A stretch of 35,612 nt of DNA from Pseudomonadota bacterium (GTDB lineage Bacteria; Pseudomonadota; Gammaproteobacteria; Xanthomonadales; Xanthomonadaceae): positions 1 through 35,612 of the forward strand of contig JAEWZE010000128.1 in NCBI GenBank assembly GCA_023395465.1, read 5' to 3'. Below, in pieces: positions 28,778 to 35,612 of this stretch. Made by a program: the position numbers and the translations under genes. The notes under the pieces are model-generated. The model searched no databases. It saw only the letters and a list, made by a program, of their open reading frames with translations, and was not told where the DNA came from. Numbering within the stretch: the first letter of the stretch is position 1; each line of letters begins with the position of its first letter.

Positions 28778-31315
28778 ATGACGCGTACTCCTGCCCGCCA
28801 CCTGCTTGCACTCGCCCTCGCGACCGCCATCGCACCCGTCTGGGCCCAGCAGGCGGTCGATCCGCAGGCCGCATTCGCGGTGTCCACGCCGGCGGCGGTC
28901 CAGCCGGCTGGCGCGTTCACGGTCAGCGACATCCGCATCGACGGCCTGCAGCGCATCGGCGCCGGCACCGTGTTCACCTACCTGCCGATCGAACGTGGCG
29001 ACACGATCAACCAGACCCGCGTCGGCGAGGCGGTGCGCGCGCTGTACCGCACCGGCTTCTTCGAGGACATCCAGATCGGCCGCCAGGGCGACATCCTAGT
29101 GGTCACGGTGACCGAGCGTCCGGCGATCAACAAGCTGACCCTGACCGGCAACAAGGACATCAAGACCGAGGACCTGACCAAGGGCCTCAACGACATCGGC
29201 CTGTCCGAGGGCGAAACCTTCGACCGCCTCGCGCTGGACCGCGTGACCCAGGAACTGACCCGCCAGTACAACAACCGCGGTAAGTACAACGTGGAGATCA
29301 CGCCGACGGTCTCGCGCCTGGATCGCAACCGCGTCGACGTCACCATCGCCGTCAAGGAAGGCAAGGCGGCCAAGATCCGCCACATCAACCTGATCGGCAA
29401 CGAGCTGTTCGAGCAGGAAGAGCTGACCGACAGCTGGGAATCCGGCGAGAGCAACTGGCTGAGCTGGTACCGCCGCGACGATCAGTACTCCAAGGAAAAG
29501 CTCTCCGGCGACCTGGAGAAGCTGCACAACTACTACCTGGACCGCGGCTACGTCGATTTCAGCATCGACAACACGCAGGTGGCGATCAGCCCCGACAAGC
29601 GCGACATGTTCATCACCGCCGGCCTGAGCGAAGGCGAGATCTACACCATCTCCTCGGTCGAGGTCACCGGCGATACGGTGCTGCCCAAGGAGGACATCGA
29701 GCGCCTGGTGATGACCCGCGAAGGTCTGGTGTTCTCGCGTGCGCTGCTCGAGCTGTCGTCCGACGCGATCACCGCCACGCTGGGCAACATCGGTTACGCC
29801 TTCGCCCAGGTCAACACGATCCCCGAGATCGACCGCGAAAAGCGCACGGTCGGCATCAAGCTGCAGGTGGTGCCGGGGCCGCGCGTGAACGTGCGCCGCA
29901 TCGTGTTCCGCGGCAATACCCGCACCTCCGACGAGGTGATGCGCCGCGAGATGCGCCAGTTCGAGGGCGCGTGGTATTCGCAGGCCGCCATCGACCGCTC
30001 CAAGGTGCGACTGCAGCGCCTGGGCTATTTCGAGTCGGGCAGCGTCAACGTCGAGACCCAGCCGGTGCCGGGCAGCAACGACGAGGTCGACGTGGTGTTC
30101 AGCGTCACCGAGACCACGTCGGGCAGCTTCGTGTTCGGCATCGGCTATTCGCAGCTCGCCGGCCTGACCACCTCGGTGCAGCTGTCGCAGAACAACTTCC
30201 TGGGCAGCGGCAACCGCGTGTCGGTCGAGGCGCAGCGCAACGTCTACCTGCAGCGCTACTCGTTCTCGTTCCTCAACCCCTATTTCACCGACGACGGCCT
30301 GTCGCTCGGCTACAACCTGTGGTGGCGCGAGTTCGACAACTCCGAGTTCAATACCGCCCAGTTCTCCTCGACCAACGCGGCGGCGCAGGTGGTCCTGGGC
30401 CTGCCGATCACCGAGTCGGACACGGTCTCGGCCCTGGTCGGCATCGATCGCAACCAGATCTTCGCCTGGCAGGGATCCTCGCCCCAGTCCATTGTCGATT
30501 ACATCGACGCCGTCGGCTCGCGCACCTTCCATTCCTGGCGCAGCGAACTGGCCTGGGCGCGCGATTCGCGCAACGATTTCCTGCAGCCCACGCGCGGCAC
30601 CCTGCAGCGCGTGTCACTGGAAACGACCCTGCCCGGATCGACGGTCGAGTACTACAAGCTCAACTACGAGTTCTCGAAGTACTGGCCGATCAGCCGCTCG
30701 CTGGTGCTCAACACCCGGTTCGAACTCGGCTACGGCGACAGCTACGGCGATGATGTCTATCGCACCTTCTGTCGTCGCCTTGGCGGGGATCCGCTGCCGC
30801 CCGGAGGCGGTGCGGCGCCGGACCCCGTCCCCACCCCGGGCGGCGAGTGCGAAGACGGCTCCGTCTACAGCAAGACCCTGGTCGCCACCGGCCTGCCCTT
30901 CTTCGAGAACTTCTACGCGGGCGGCGCGCGTTCGGTGCGCGGCTTCCGCGACAACACGCTCGGCCCGCGCGAGAGCGCTTTCAACAGCAGCTACCTGCAG
31001 CCGATGGGCGGCTCGCTCAAGACGGTCGGTTCGCTGGAGATGTTCTTCCCACAGCTGATCAAGTCGCCGGCCGCGCGCGTCTCCGCCTTCGTGGACTTCG
31101 GCAACGTGTTCCGCAACGTCGATGCCTTCGAGAGCAGCGAGCTGCGTGCCTCGGCCGGCATCGCGCTGATGTGGCGCGCGCCGGTCGGTCCGATCTCGAT
31201 CAGCTACGCGTTCCCGATCCGCAAGCAGGACGCGGTGCGCGACAGCAATGGCCGCGTGCTGGTCGAGGGCGACGAGCTCGAGCGCCTGCAGTTCACCTTC
31301 GGCGGCGCGTTCTAG
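28778..31315 (+). CDS. bamA: Outer membrane protein assembly factor BamA
   Basis: The 845-residue Omp85 protein inserts beta-barrel proteins, including the anchors of autotransporters. ATG 28778 gives a signal peptide MTRTPARHLLALALATAIAP cleaved after VWA; upstream in-frame ATGs would spoil it. Five POTRA domains run from about 45 to 440, the first starting FTVSDIRIDGLQRI. The barrel follows, with the conserved L6 motif VRGF near residue 725 and the C-terminal beta signal ending in Phe (FTFGGAF). A Pro/Gly-rich insertion lies between GYGDSYGDD and LPFFENFYAGG. It contains Cys665 and Cys691. No skp gene follows; lpxD comes next. Confidence 0.97.
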   Translation: MTRTPARHLLALALATAIAPVWAQQAVDPQAAFAVSTPAAVQPAGAFTVSDIRIDGLQRIGAGTVFTYLPIERGDTINQTRVGEAVRALYRTGFFEDIQIGRQGDILVVTVTERPAINKLTLTGNKDIKTEDLTKGLNDIGLSEGETFDRLALDRVTQELTRQYNNRGKYNVEITPTVSRLDRNRVDVTIAVKEGKAAKIRHINLIGNELFEQEELTDSWESGESNWLSWYRRDDQYSKEKLSGDLEKLHNYYLDRGYVDFSIDNTQVAISPDKRDMFITAGLSEGEIYTISSVEVTGDTVLPKEDIERLVMTREGLVFSRALLELSSDAITATLGNIGYAFAQVNTIPEIDREKRTVGIKLQVVPGPRVNVRRIVFRGNTRTSDEVMRREMRQFEGAWYSQAAIDRSKVRLQRLGYFESGSVNVETQPVPGSNDEVDVVFSVTETTSGSFVFGIGYSQLAGLTTSVQLSQNNFLGSGNRVSVEAQRNVYLQRYSFSFLNPYFTDDGLSLGYNLWWREFDNSEFNTAQFSSTNAAAQVVLGLPITESDTVSALVGIDRNQIFAWQGSSPQSIVDYIDAVGSRTFHSWRSELAWARDSRNDFLQPTRGTLQRVSLETTLPGSTVEYYKLNYEFSKYWPISRSLVLNTRFELGYGDSYGDDVYRTFCRRLGGDPLPPGGGAAPDPVPTPGGECEDGSVYSKTLVATGLPFFENFYAGGARSVRGFRDNTLGPRESAFNSSYLQPMGGSLKTVGSLEMFFPQLIKSPAARVSAFVDFGNVFRNVDAFESSELRASAGIALMWRAPVGPISISYAFPIRKQDAVRDSNGRVLVEGDELERLQFTFGGAF

Positions 31316-31330
31316 CCGCCAGCCGGAACC

Positions 31331-32371
31331 ATGCCCCCGCACAGCATCACGGTCACTGCGGGCGAGCTCGCCGAACGTTTCGGGCTCGTCCTGCAGGGCG
31401 ACGCCTCGCGTCGTGTCCAGGGCGTCGGCACGCTGGCCGCCGCAGGATCGACCGAGCTGTCGTTCCTGGCCAATTCGAAATACCGCGGGCAGCTGGCGCA
31501 ATCCGGCGCCGGCGTAGTCGTGGTGCGCGCCGCCGACGCCGAAGGCCTGTCGCGCGACCTGCTGATCGCCGGCGACCCCTACGTGGCCTTCGCCCGCATC
31601 GCGGCCCTGTTCGAGTCGCCAGTCCCGGTCGATGCCGGTATCCATCCGACCGCCTTCGTCCATCCCGAGGCCGAGGTCGACGCGGACGCGTCGGTCGGGC
31701 CGCACGCCAGCATCGGCCCGCGCAGCCGGGTCGCTGCCGGCGCGACCGTCGGCCCGGGCTGCGTGATTGGCGAGGACTGCGAGATCGGTGCCGGCAGCAC
31801 TTTGGTCGCCCGCGTCACCCTGGTCCGGCGCGTGCGCCTGGGCGCGCGCGTGCTGGTGCATCCCGGGGCGGTGCTGGGCGCGGACGGCTTCGGCCTGGCG
31901 CTCGATCGGCACGGCGACGAGCCGCACTGGATCAAGGTGCCGCAGCTCGGCGGCGTGCGGGTGGGCGACGACTGCGAGATCGGCGCCAACACCACGATTG
32001 ACCGCGGCGCGATCGAAGACACCGTGCTCGAACACGACGTGCGCCTGGACAACCAGATCCAGGTCGCGCACAACGTCCGTATCGGCGCGCACACGGCGAT
32101 GGCGGGATGCGTAGCCGTGGCCGGCAGCACGACGATCGGACGGTACTGCATGATCGGCGGCGCCGCTGGCATCGCCGGACACCTGGAGATCTGCGACCGG
32201 GTGATGGTCACGGCGATGAGTCTGGTGACCCACTCGATCCGCGAGCCGGGGGAGTATTCTTCCGGCACTCCGCTGATGGACAGCCGCAGCTGGCGCCGCA
32301 ACGCGGTCCGCTTCAAGCAGCTCGACGCACTGGCCCGGCGCCTGCGCCTGCCGACAAAGGGAAACGAATGA
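31331..32371 (+). CDS. lpxD: UDP-3-O-(3-hydroxyacyl)glucosamine N-acyltransferase
   Basis: The 346-residue trimeric enzyme adds the second acyl chain in lipid A synthesis. An N-terminal uridine-binding domain (about 1-100) includes LSFLANSKYRGQL. The left-handed beta-helix follows with hexapeptide repeats from IHPTAFVHPEA onward. The catalytic His is in QIQVAHNVRIG. The C-terminal helix ends LPTKGNE. The stop overlaps the fabZ ATG by 4 nt. Confidence 0.96.
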   Translation: MPPHSITVTAGELAERFGLVLQGDASRRVQGVGTLAAAGSTELSFLANSKYRGQLAQSGAGVVVVRAADAEGLSRDLLIAGDPYVAFARIAALFESPVPVDAGIHPTAFVHPEAEVDADASVGPHASIGPRSRVAAGATVGPGCVIGEDCEIGAGSTLVARVTLVRRVRLGARVLVHPGAVLGADGFGLALDRHGDEPHWIKVPQLGGVRVGDDCEIGANTTIDRGAIEDTVLEHDVRLDNQIQVAHNVRIGAHTAMAGCVAVAGSTTIGRYCMIGGAAGIAGHLEICDRVMVTAMSLVTHSIREPGEYSSGTPLMDSRSWRRNAVRFKQLDALARRLRLPTKGNE

Positions 32372-32823
32372 ACCAGCCGGTCACGCTACCGATCGACATC
32401 AACGGCATCCACGAACTGCTGCCGCACCGCTACCCGTTCCTGCTCATCGACCGCGTGGTCGAGTTCGAGCACGGCAAGCGCGTGCTGGCCTACAAGAATG
32501 TCACCGGCAACGAGCACTTCTTCCAGGGCCACTTTCCCGACCGCCCGGTGATGCCGGGCGTGCTGGTGATCGAATCGCTGGCGCAGGCCGGCGGCGTGCT
32601 TTCCCAGCTCACCCACGGCGGCAGCCTCACCGGCCGCCTGTCCTACCTGGTGAAGGTGGACAACGCGAAGTTTTCGCGGATGGTGGTGCCGGGCGACCGC
32701 CTCGACCTCGAGGTCGAGATCCGGCGCGAGATCCGCAACATGACGCTGTACTGCGGCGTGGCCCGCGTTGGCGGCGAACAGGTGGCCTGCGCCGACATCC
32801 TGTGCGCCGAGGTGCGCAGCTGA
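32368..32823 (+). CDS. fabZ: 3-hydroxyacyl-ACP dehydratase FabZ
   Basis: The 151-residue hot-dog-fold enzyme dehydrates 3-hydroxyacyl-ACP in fatty acid synthesis and so competes with LpxA and LpxD for hydroxyacyl-ACP. The catalytic His55 is in QGHFPDRPVMPG and Glu69 in VIESLAQ. The family entry motif LLPHRYPFLLIDRV is at 17-30. AAGGGA lies upstream of the ATG, within the end of lpxD. It is followed after one base by lpxA. Confidence 0.97.
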   Translation: MNQPVTLPIDINGIHELLPHRYPFLLIDRVVEFEHGKRVLAYKNVTGNEHFFQGHFPDRPVMPGVLVIESLAQAGGVLSQLTHGGSLTGRLSYLVKVDNAKFSRMVVPGDRLDLEVEIRREIRNMTLYCGVARVGGEQVACADILCAEVRS

Positions 32824-32824
32824 C

Positions 32825-33613
32825 ATGGGGCAGACCGGCATCCATCCCACCGCGGTCGTGGATCCGTCCGCGCGCGTCGGCGAAGGAGTGTCGATCGGTG
32901 CGTTCACCGTGGTCGGGCCCGATGTCGAGATCGGCGACGGAACCTTCATCGGTCCGCACTGCAGCGTGCAGGGTCCGACGCGCATCGGTCGCGAGAACCG
33001 CATCGTCGGACACGCCGCGATCGGCGGCGATCCACAGGACAAGAAGTACCGCGGCGAGCGCGTCGCGCTCGAGATTGGCGACCGCAACCTGATCCGCGAG
33101 TTCGTGACGCTCAATCGCGGCACCGGCGAAGGCGGCGGGATCACCCGCATCGGCAGCGACAACTGGCTGCTGGCCTACACGCATGTCGCCCACGACTGCG
33201 TGGTCGGAAACCACTGCGTATTCTCCAACAACGCCTCGCTGGCCGGCCATGTCGTGGTCGGCGACCACGTGATCCTCAGCGGTTTCGCGGGCGTGCACCA
33301 GTTCTGCCGCATCGGCGCGCACGCTTTCATCGGCATGGGCGCGTTCGTCAACGGCGACGTCCCCCCGTTCCTGATGGTGGCACAGGACAAGTACGCGCGG
33401 CCGCGCGGCATCAACGCCGAAGGCCTGAAGCGGCGCGGCTTCGACGCCGCGCGCATCGCGGCCATCCGCCGTGCCTACCGCGCGCTCTACATGGGCGACG
33501 CGAAGCTGGACGAAGCCAGGGCGGAACTGGAGGAGATCGCCGCCGCCGGCAGCCCCGACGTGAAGGCGATGCTGGAATTCATCGAAAGCGGCGACCGGCC
33601 GCTGTTGCGGTGA
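32825..33613 (+). CDS. lpxA: UDP-N-acetylglucosamine O-acyltransferase
   Basis: The 262-residue trimer carries out the first step of lipid A synthesis. A left-handed beta-helix begins at IHPTAVVDPSA. The catalytic His123 (THVAHDCVVGN) corresponds to His125 of E. coli LpxA. The C-terminal helical part begins at RRGFDAARI. The length equals that of E. coli LpxA. The stop overlaps the GTG of lpxB. Confidence 0.97.
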   Translation: MGQTGIHPTAVVDPSARVGEGVSIGAFTVVGPDVEIGDGTFIGPHCSVQGPTRIGRENRIVGHAAIGGDPQDKKYRGERVALEIGDRNLIREFVTLNRGTGEGGGITRIGSDNWLLAYTHVAHDCVVGNHCVFSNNASLAGHVVVGDHVILSGFAGVHQFCRIGAHAFIGMGAFVNGDVPPFLMVAQDKYARPRGINAEGLKRRGFDAARIAAIRRAYRALYMGDAKLDEARAELEEIAAAGSPDVKAMLEFIESGDRPLLR

Positions 33614-34866
33614 GTCCGCACCGCGGGCCGCAGCCAGCGGGTGTCGCGCCGGCTTCCGGTGCGCCCGTGGAGCCGTGGACCGTGGCCGCAGACGTGACCG
33701 CTCCAGACCTGCCCCCACTGCGTATCGGCCTGGTGGCGGGCGAAGCTTCGGGCGACCTGCTCGGCGCCGGCCTGGTGGAACATCTGCGCCTGCGCTTTCC
33801 GCAGGCGCAGTTTGCCGGTGTCGGCGGGGCCTCGATGCGCGCCGCCGGCGTCGATACCTGGCATGACGCATCCGAACTGGCCGTGATGGGGCTGAGCGAG
33901 GTGTTGCGCCACCTGCCGAGACTGCTGCGGCTGCGACGCGGCCTGCGGCGGCGGCTGCTCGACTGGCGCGCGGACGTCTTCATCGGCATCGACGCACCCG
34001 ACTTCAACCTCGGCCTCGAGCGCGCGCTCAAGCGCCGCGGCGTGCCCACGGTCCACTACGTGAGTCCGTCGGTCTGGGCCTGGCGCCAGGGGCGCGCCGC
34101 CCGGATCGGACGCAGCGCCGACCGGGTCCTGTGCCTGTTCCCGATGGAGCCGCCGATCTACGCCAGGCACGGGGTCGACGCCGCGTTCGTCGGCCACCCC
34201 ATGGCCGATGCGATGCCGCTCAATCCAGATCGCCGCCGCGCCCGCGCCGAACTCGGCCTGGACGACGTGGCGCCCGTACTCGCGGTGCTTCCCGGCTCGC
34301 GGCTGGGCGAGATCGAACGGCTCGGCGCCATCTTCCTCGACGCGGCGCACCGCGTCGCCAGCCGGCTACCGAAGCTTCGCGTGGTGGTGCCGGCCGCCAC
34401 CCCTGCCTGCGCCGAAGCAATCCGCGCGCTGCTCGTGGCCTCGCCACTGCCCGACGGCTGCGCGCTGCTGCTCGACGGCCAGGCCCGCGAGGCGATGGTG
34501 GCTTCCGACGTCGTGCTGCTGGCATCGGGCACCGCCACGCTGGAAGCGATGCTGGCCAAGCGACCGATGGTGGTCGGCTACCGCATCGCGCCCAGCACCT
34601 ACCGCATCGTCCGTTCGCTCGGCCTGCTCAAGGTCGACCGCTATGCGCTGCCCAACGTGCTGGCCGGGCAGACCATCGCGCCGGAGCTGATGCAGGACGA
34701 CTGCACGCCGGACAGGCTGGCGCAGGCGATCGTCCAGTGGTTCGAGGAGCCGGCGGCCGCCCTGGCGCTCGAGCCGATCTACCGGGACCTGCATCTGGCC
34801 TTGCGCCGGGACGCCTCTGCATCCGCCGCCGAAGCGGTAGCCGCGTTGCTGGAGGCATCGCGATGA
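33610..34866 (+). CDS. lpxB: Lipid A disaccharide synthase
   Basis: The 418-residue GT19 glycosyltransferase joins UDP-2,3-diacylglucosamine and lipid X. The conserved core begins at LRIGLVAGEASGDLLGAGL, and VHYVSPSVWAWRQGRA, VGHPMAD and LPGSRLGEI are typical. GTG 33610 overlaps the lpxA stop (GTGA) and gives an N-terminal extension of about 37 Pro/Ala-rich residues compared with E. coli. Internal GTG codons would give shorter forms, so the exact start is uncertain. The stop overlaps the rnhB ATG. Confidence 0.95.
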   Translation: MSPHRGPQPAGVAPASGAPVEPWTVAADVTAPDLPPLRIGLVAGEASGDLLGAGLVEHLRLRFPQAQFAGVGGASMRAAGVDTWHDASELAVMGLSEVLRHLPRLLRLRRGLRRRLLDWRADVFIGIDAPDFNLGLERALKRRGVPTVHYVSPSVWAWRQGRAARIGRSADRVLCLFPMEPPIYARHGVDAAFVGHPMADAMPLNPDRRRARAELGLDDVAPVLAVLPGSRLGEIERLGAIFLDAAHRVASRLPKLRVVVPAATPACAEAIRALLVASPLPDGCALLLDGQAREAMVASDVVLLASGTATLEAMLAKRPMVVGYRIAPSTYRIVRSLGLLKVDRYALPNVLAGQTIAPELMQDDCTPDRLAQAIVQWFEEPAAALALEPIYRDLHLALRRDASASAAEAVAALLEASR

Positions 34867-35435
34867 AGCGCTTGGTGGCCGGCGTGGACGAGGCTGGTTG
34901 CGGGCCGCTGGCGGGACCGGTGGTCGTGGCCGCGGTCATCCTCAATCCGCGGCGCCGCATCCAGGGCCTGGACGACTCGAAGAAGCTCAGTCCGGCCAGG
35001 CGCGAGGCGCTGTACCCGCAGATCGTCGAGCGCGCGGTGGCCTGGCGCATCGAGTTCGTCCGCGTCGACGAGATCGACACGCTCAATATCCTGCAGGCCC
35101 GCCTCACCGGCATGCGCCGCGCGCTGTGCGCGTTGAGTCCGGCCGCCACCCATGCGCGCATCGACGGCGATCGCCTGCCGGTCGACCTGCCCTGCCACGC
35201 CGAGGCGGTGGTCGGGGGCGACGGCCTGGAGCCTGCCATCATGGCCGCCTCGATCCTGGCCAAGGTCGCGCGCGACCGGGCGATGGTCGAACTGCACGCG
35301 CTCTTTCCCCAGTACGGCTTCGACCGGCACAAGGGGTATGCCTCGCAGTTGCATCTGGCGGCGCTGCGCGAACACGGGCCCTGCCCGCACCATCGGCGCA
35401 GTTTCTCGCCCGTGCAGCAGACGCTGTTCCTGTAG
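34863..35435 (+). CDS. rnhB: Ribonuclease HII
   Basis: The 190-residue enzyme cleaves RNA in RNA-DNA hybrids and single ribonucleotides in DNA. Catalytic acidic residues are Asp9-Glu10 (VAGVDEAGCGPLAG), the Asp of HARIDGDRLP and the Asp of KVARDR. DDSKKLS and HKGY are family motifs. It overlaps lpxB by 4 nt (ATGA) and ends the operon in this window. In E. coli dnaE follows; here a terminator and a converging rRNA operon do. Confidence 0.97.
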   Translation: MKRLVAGVDEAGCGPLAGPVVVAAVILNPRRRIQGLDDSKKLSPARREALYPQIVERAVAWRIEFVRVDEIDTLNILQARLTGMRRALCALSPAATHARIDGDRLPVDLPCHAEAVVGGDGLEPAIMAASILAKVARDRAMVELHALFPQYGFDRHKGYASQLHLAALREHGPCPHHRRSFSPVQQTLFL

Positions 35436-35494
35436 GGACGCCGGTTGCACAGCCTGCTGGTCGCGTCTACCGCCAGTTGAACTGGAGGCATAAA

Positions 35495-35525
35495 AAAACC
35501 CCCAGCCTTGCGGGCTGGGGGTTTT
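35495..35525. terminator. Bidirectional intrinsic terminator between rnhB and the 5S rRNA gene
   Basis: AAAACCCCCAGCC, loop TTGCG and GGCTGGGGGTTTT form a perfect 13-bp stem. On the minus strand it ends in seven T (35498-35492) and so terminates the rRNA operon well. On the plus strand it gives four T and serves the lpx-rnhB operon. Confidence 0.88.
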
Positions 35526-35535
35526 GGGGTAAAGA

Positions 35536-35612
35536 CCCTGGCGATGACCTACTCTCGCATGCGGCTGCACACTACCATCGGCGCGTAAGCGTTTCACTTC
35601 CGAGTTCGGAAT
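35536..35612 (-). rRNA. rrf: 5S ribosomal RNA, 3' part (5' end outside window)
   Basis: The plus strand reads cctactctcgcatgcgg, cactaccatcggcgc and gtttcacttccgagttcgga. These are the reverse complements of the conserved 3' two-thirds of bacterial 5S rRNA (CCGAACTC-type loop, GCGCCGATGGTAGTG and GCGAGAGTAGG). The exact 3' end near 35536 is estimated. The 23S and 16S genes should lie further right, read on the minus strand. Confidence 0.93.

Noticed and set aside
29096..30532. Minus-strand open frame opposite bamA
   Set aside because: It is composed of low-complexity His/Asp/Val runs typical of an antisense shadow.

Overview
This is a very GC-rich chromosomal segment of a gammaproteobacterium, most likely of the Xanthomonadaceae/Lysobacteraceae (Lysobacter, Luteimonas or Xanthomonas relatives). 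The assignment rests on GC content, on protein similarity recognised by eye and on gene order: map-glnD-dapD-arsC-like-dapE on one strand and rpsB-tsf...pyrH-frr-uppS-cdsA-dxr-rseP-bamA-lpxD-fabZ-lpxA-lpxB-rnhB on the other. No search was run. Almost all of the window is core genome. No insertion sequence, prophage, CRISPR array or tRNA gene was seen.

Layout. Positions 1-3475 (minus) hold the N-terminal 1158 codons of a large trimeric autotransporter adhesin of the YadA type, cut by the window edge. It is preceded by a relatively AT-rich intergenic region (3476-4042) with a candidate promoter and long leader. Positions 4043-10835 (minus) hold purL, a dsbC-like gene whose product carries a lipobox, and asnB. 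Between asnB and the divergent AarF/UbiB-family kinase gene (11163-12836, plus) lies what looks like a complete ribosome-mediated transcription attenuator: a 31-codon ORF with six Asn codons, a candidate antiterminator arm and an intrinsic terminator. Positions 12882-18904 (minus) hold the run map-glnD-dapD-arsC/yffB-like-dapE, which links N-terminal Met removal, PII uridylylation and lysine/diaminopimelate synthesis.

From 19095 to 35435 everything reads on the plus strand. First come a good sigma-70 promoter and a long leader, then rpsB and tsf (translation), an HDOD-GGDEF signalling protein, pyrH (UMP kinase) and frr (ribosome recycling). An envelope operon follows: undecaprenyl-PP synthase (uppS), CDP-diacylglycerol synthase (cdsA), DXP reductoisomerase (dxr), site-2 protease RseP, outer-membrane assembly factor BamA, the lipid A genes lpxD, lpxA and lpxB with fabZ embedded, and RNase HII (rnhB). 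Many of these genes overlap by 1-4 nt, so translational coupling is likely. The window ends in a bidirectional terminator and the 3' end of a 5S rRNA gene on the minus strand, so a ribosomal RNA operon converges on rnhB where dnaE might have been expected.

The most interesting signal is the apparent asparagine attenuator of asnB (10886-11039). The codon content, stop position, stalling geometry, candidate antiterminator pairing and terminator all fit a trp/his-type leader, and the leader-peptide mRNA may itself be leaderless. Secondary points are the three long in-frame modules of the adhesin with recurrent short inserts, a predicted lipoprotein DsbC, a Cys-bracketed Pro/Gly-rich loop in BamA, and the rRNA operon junction.
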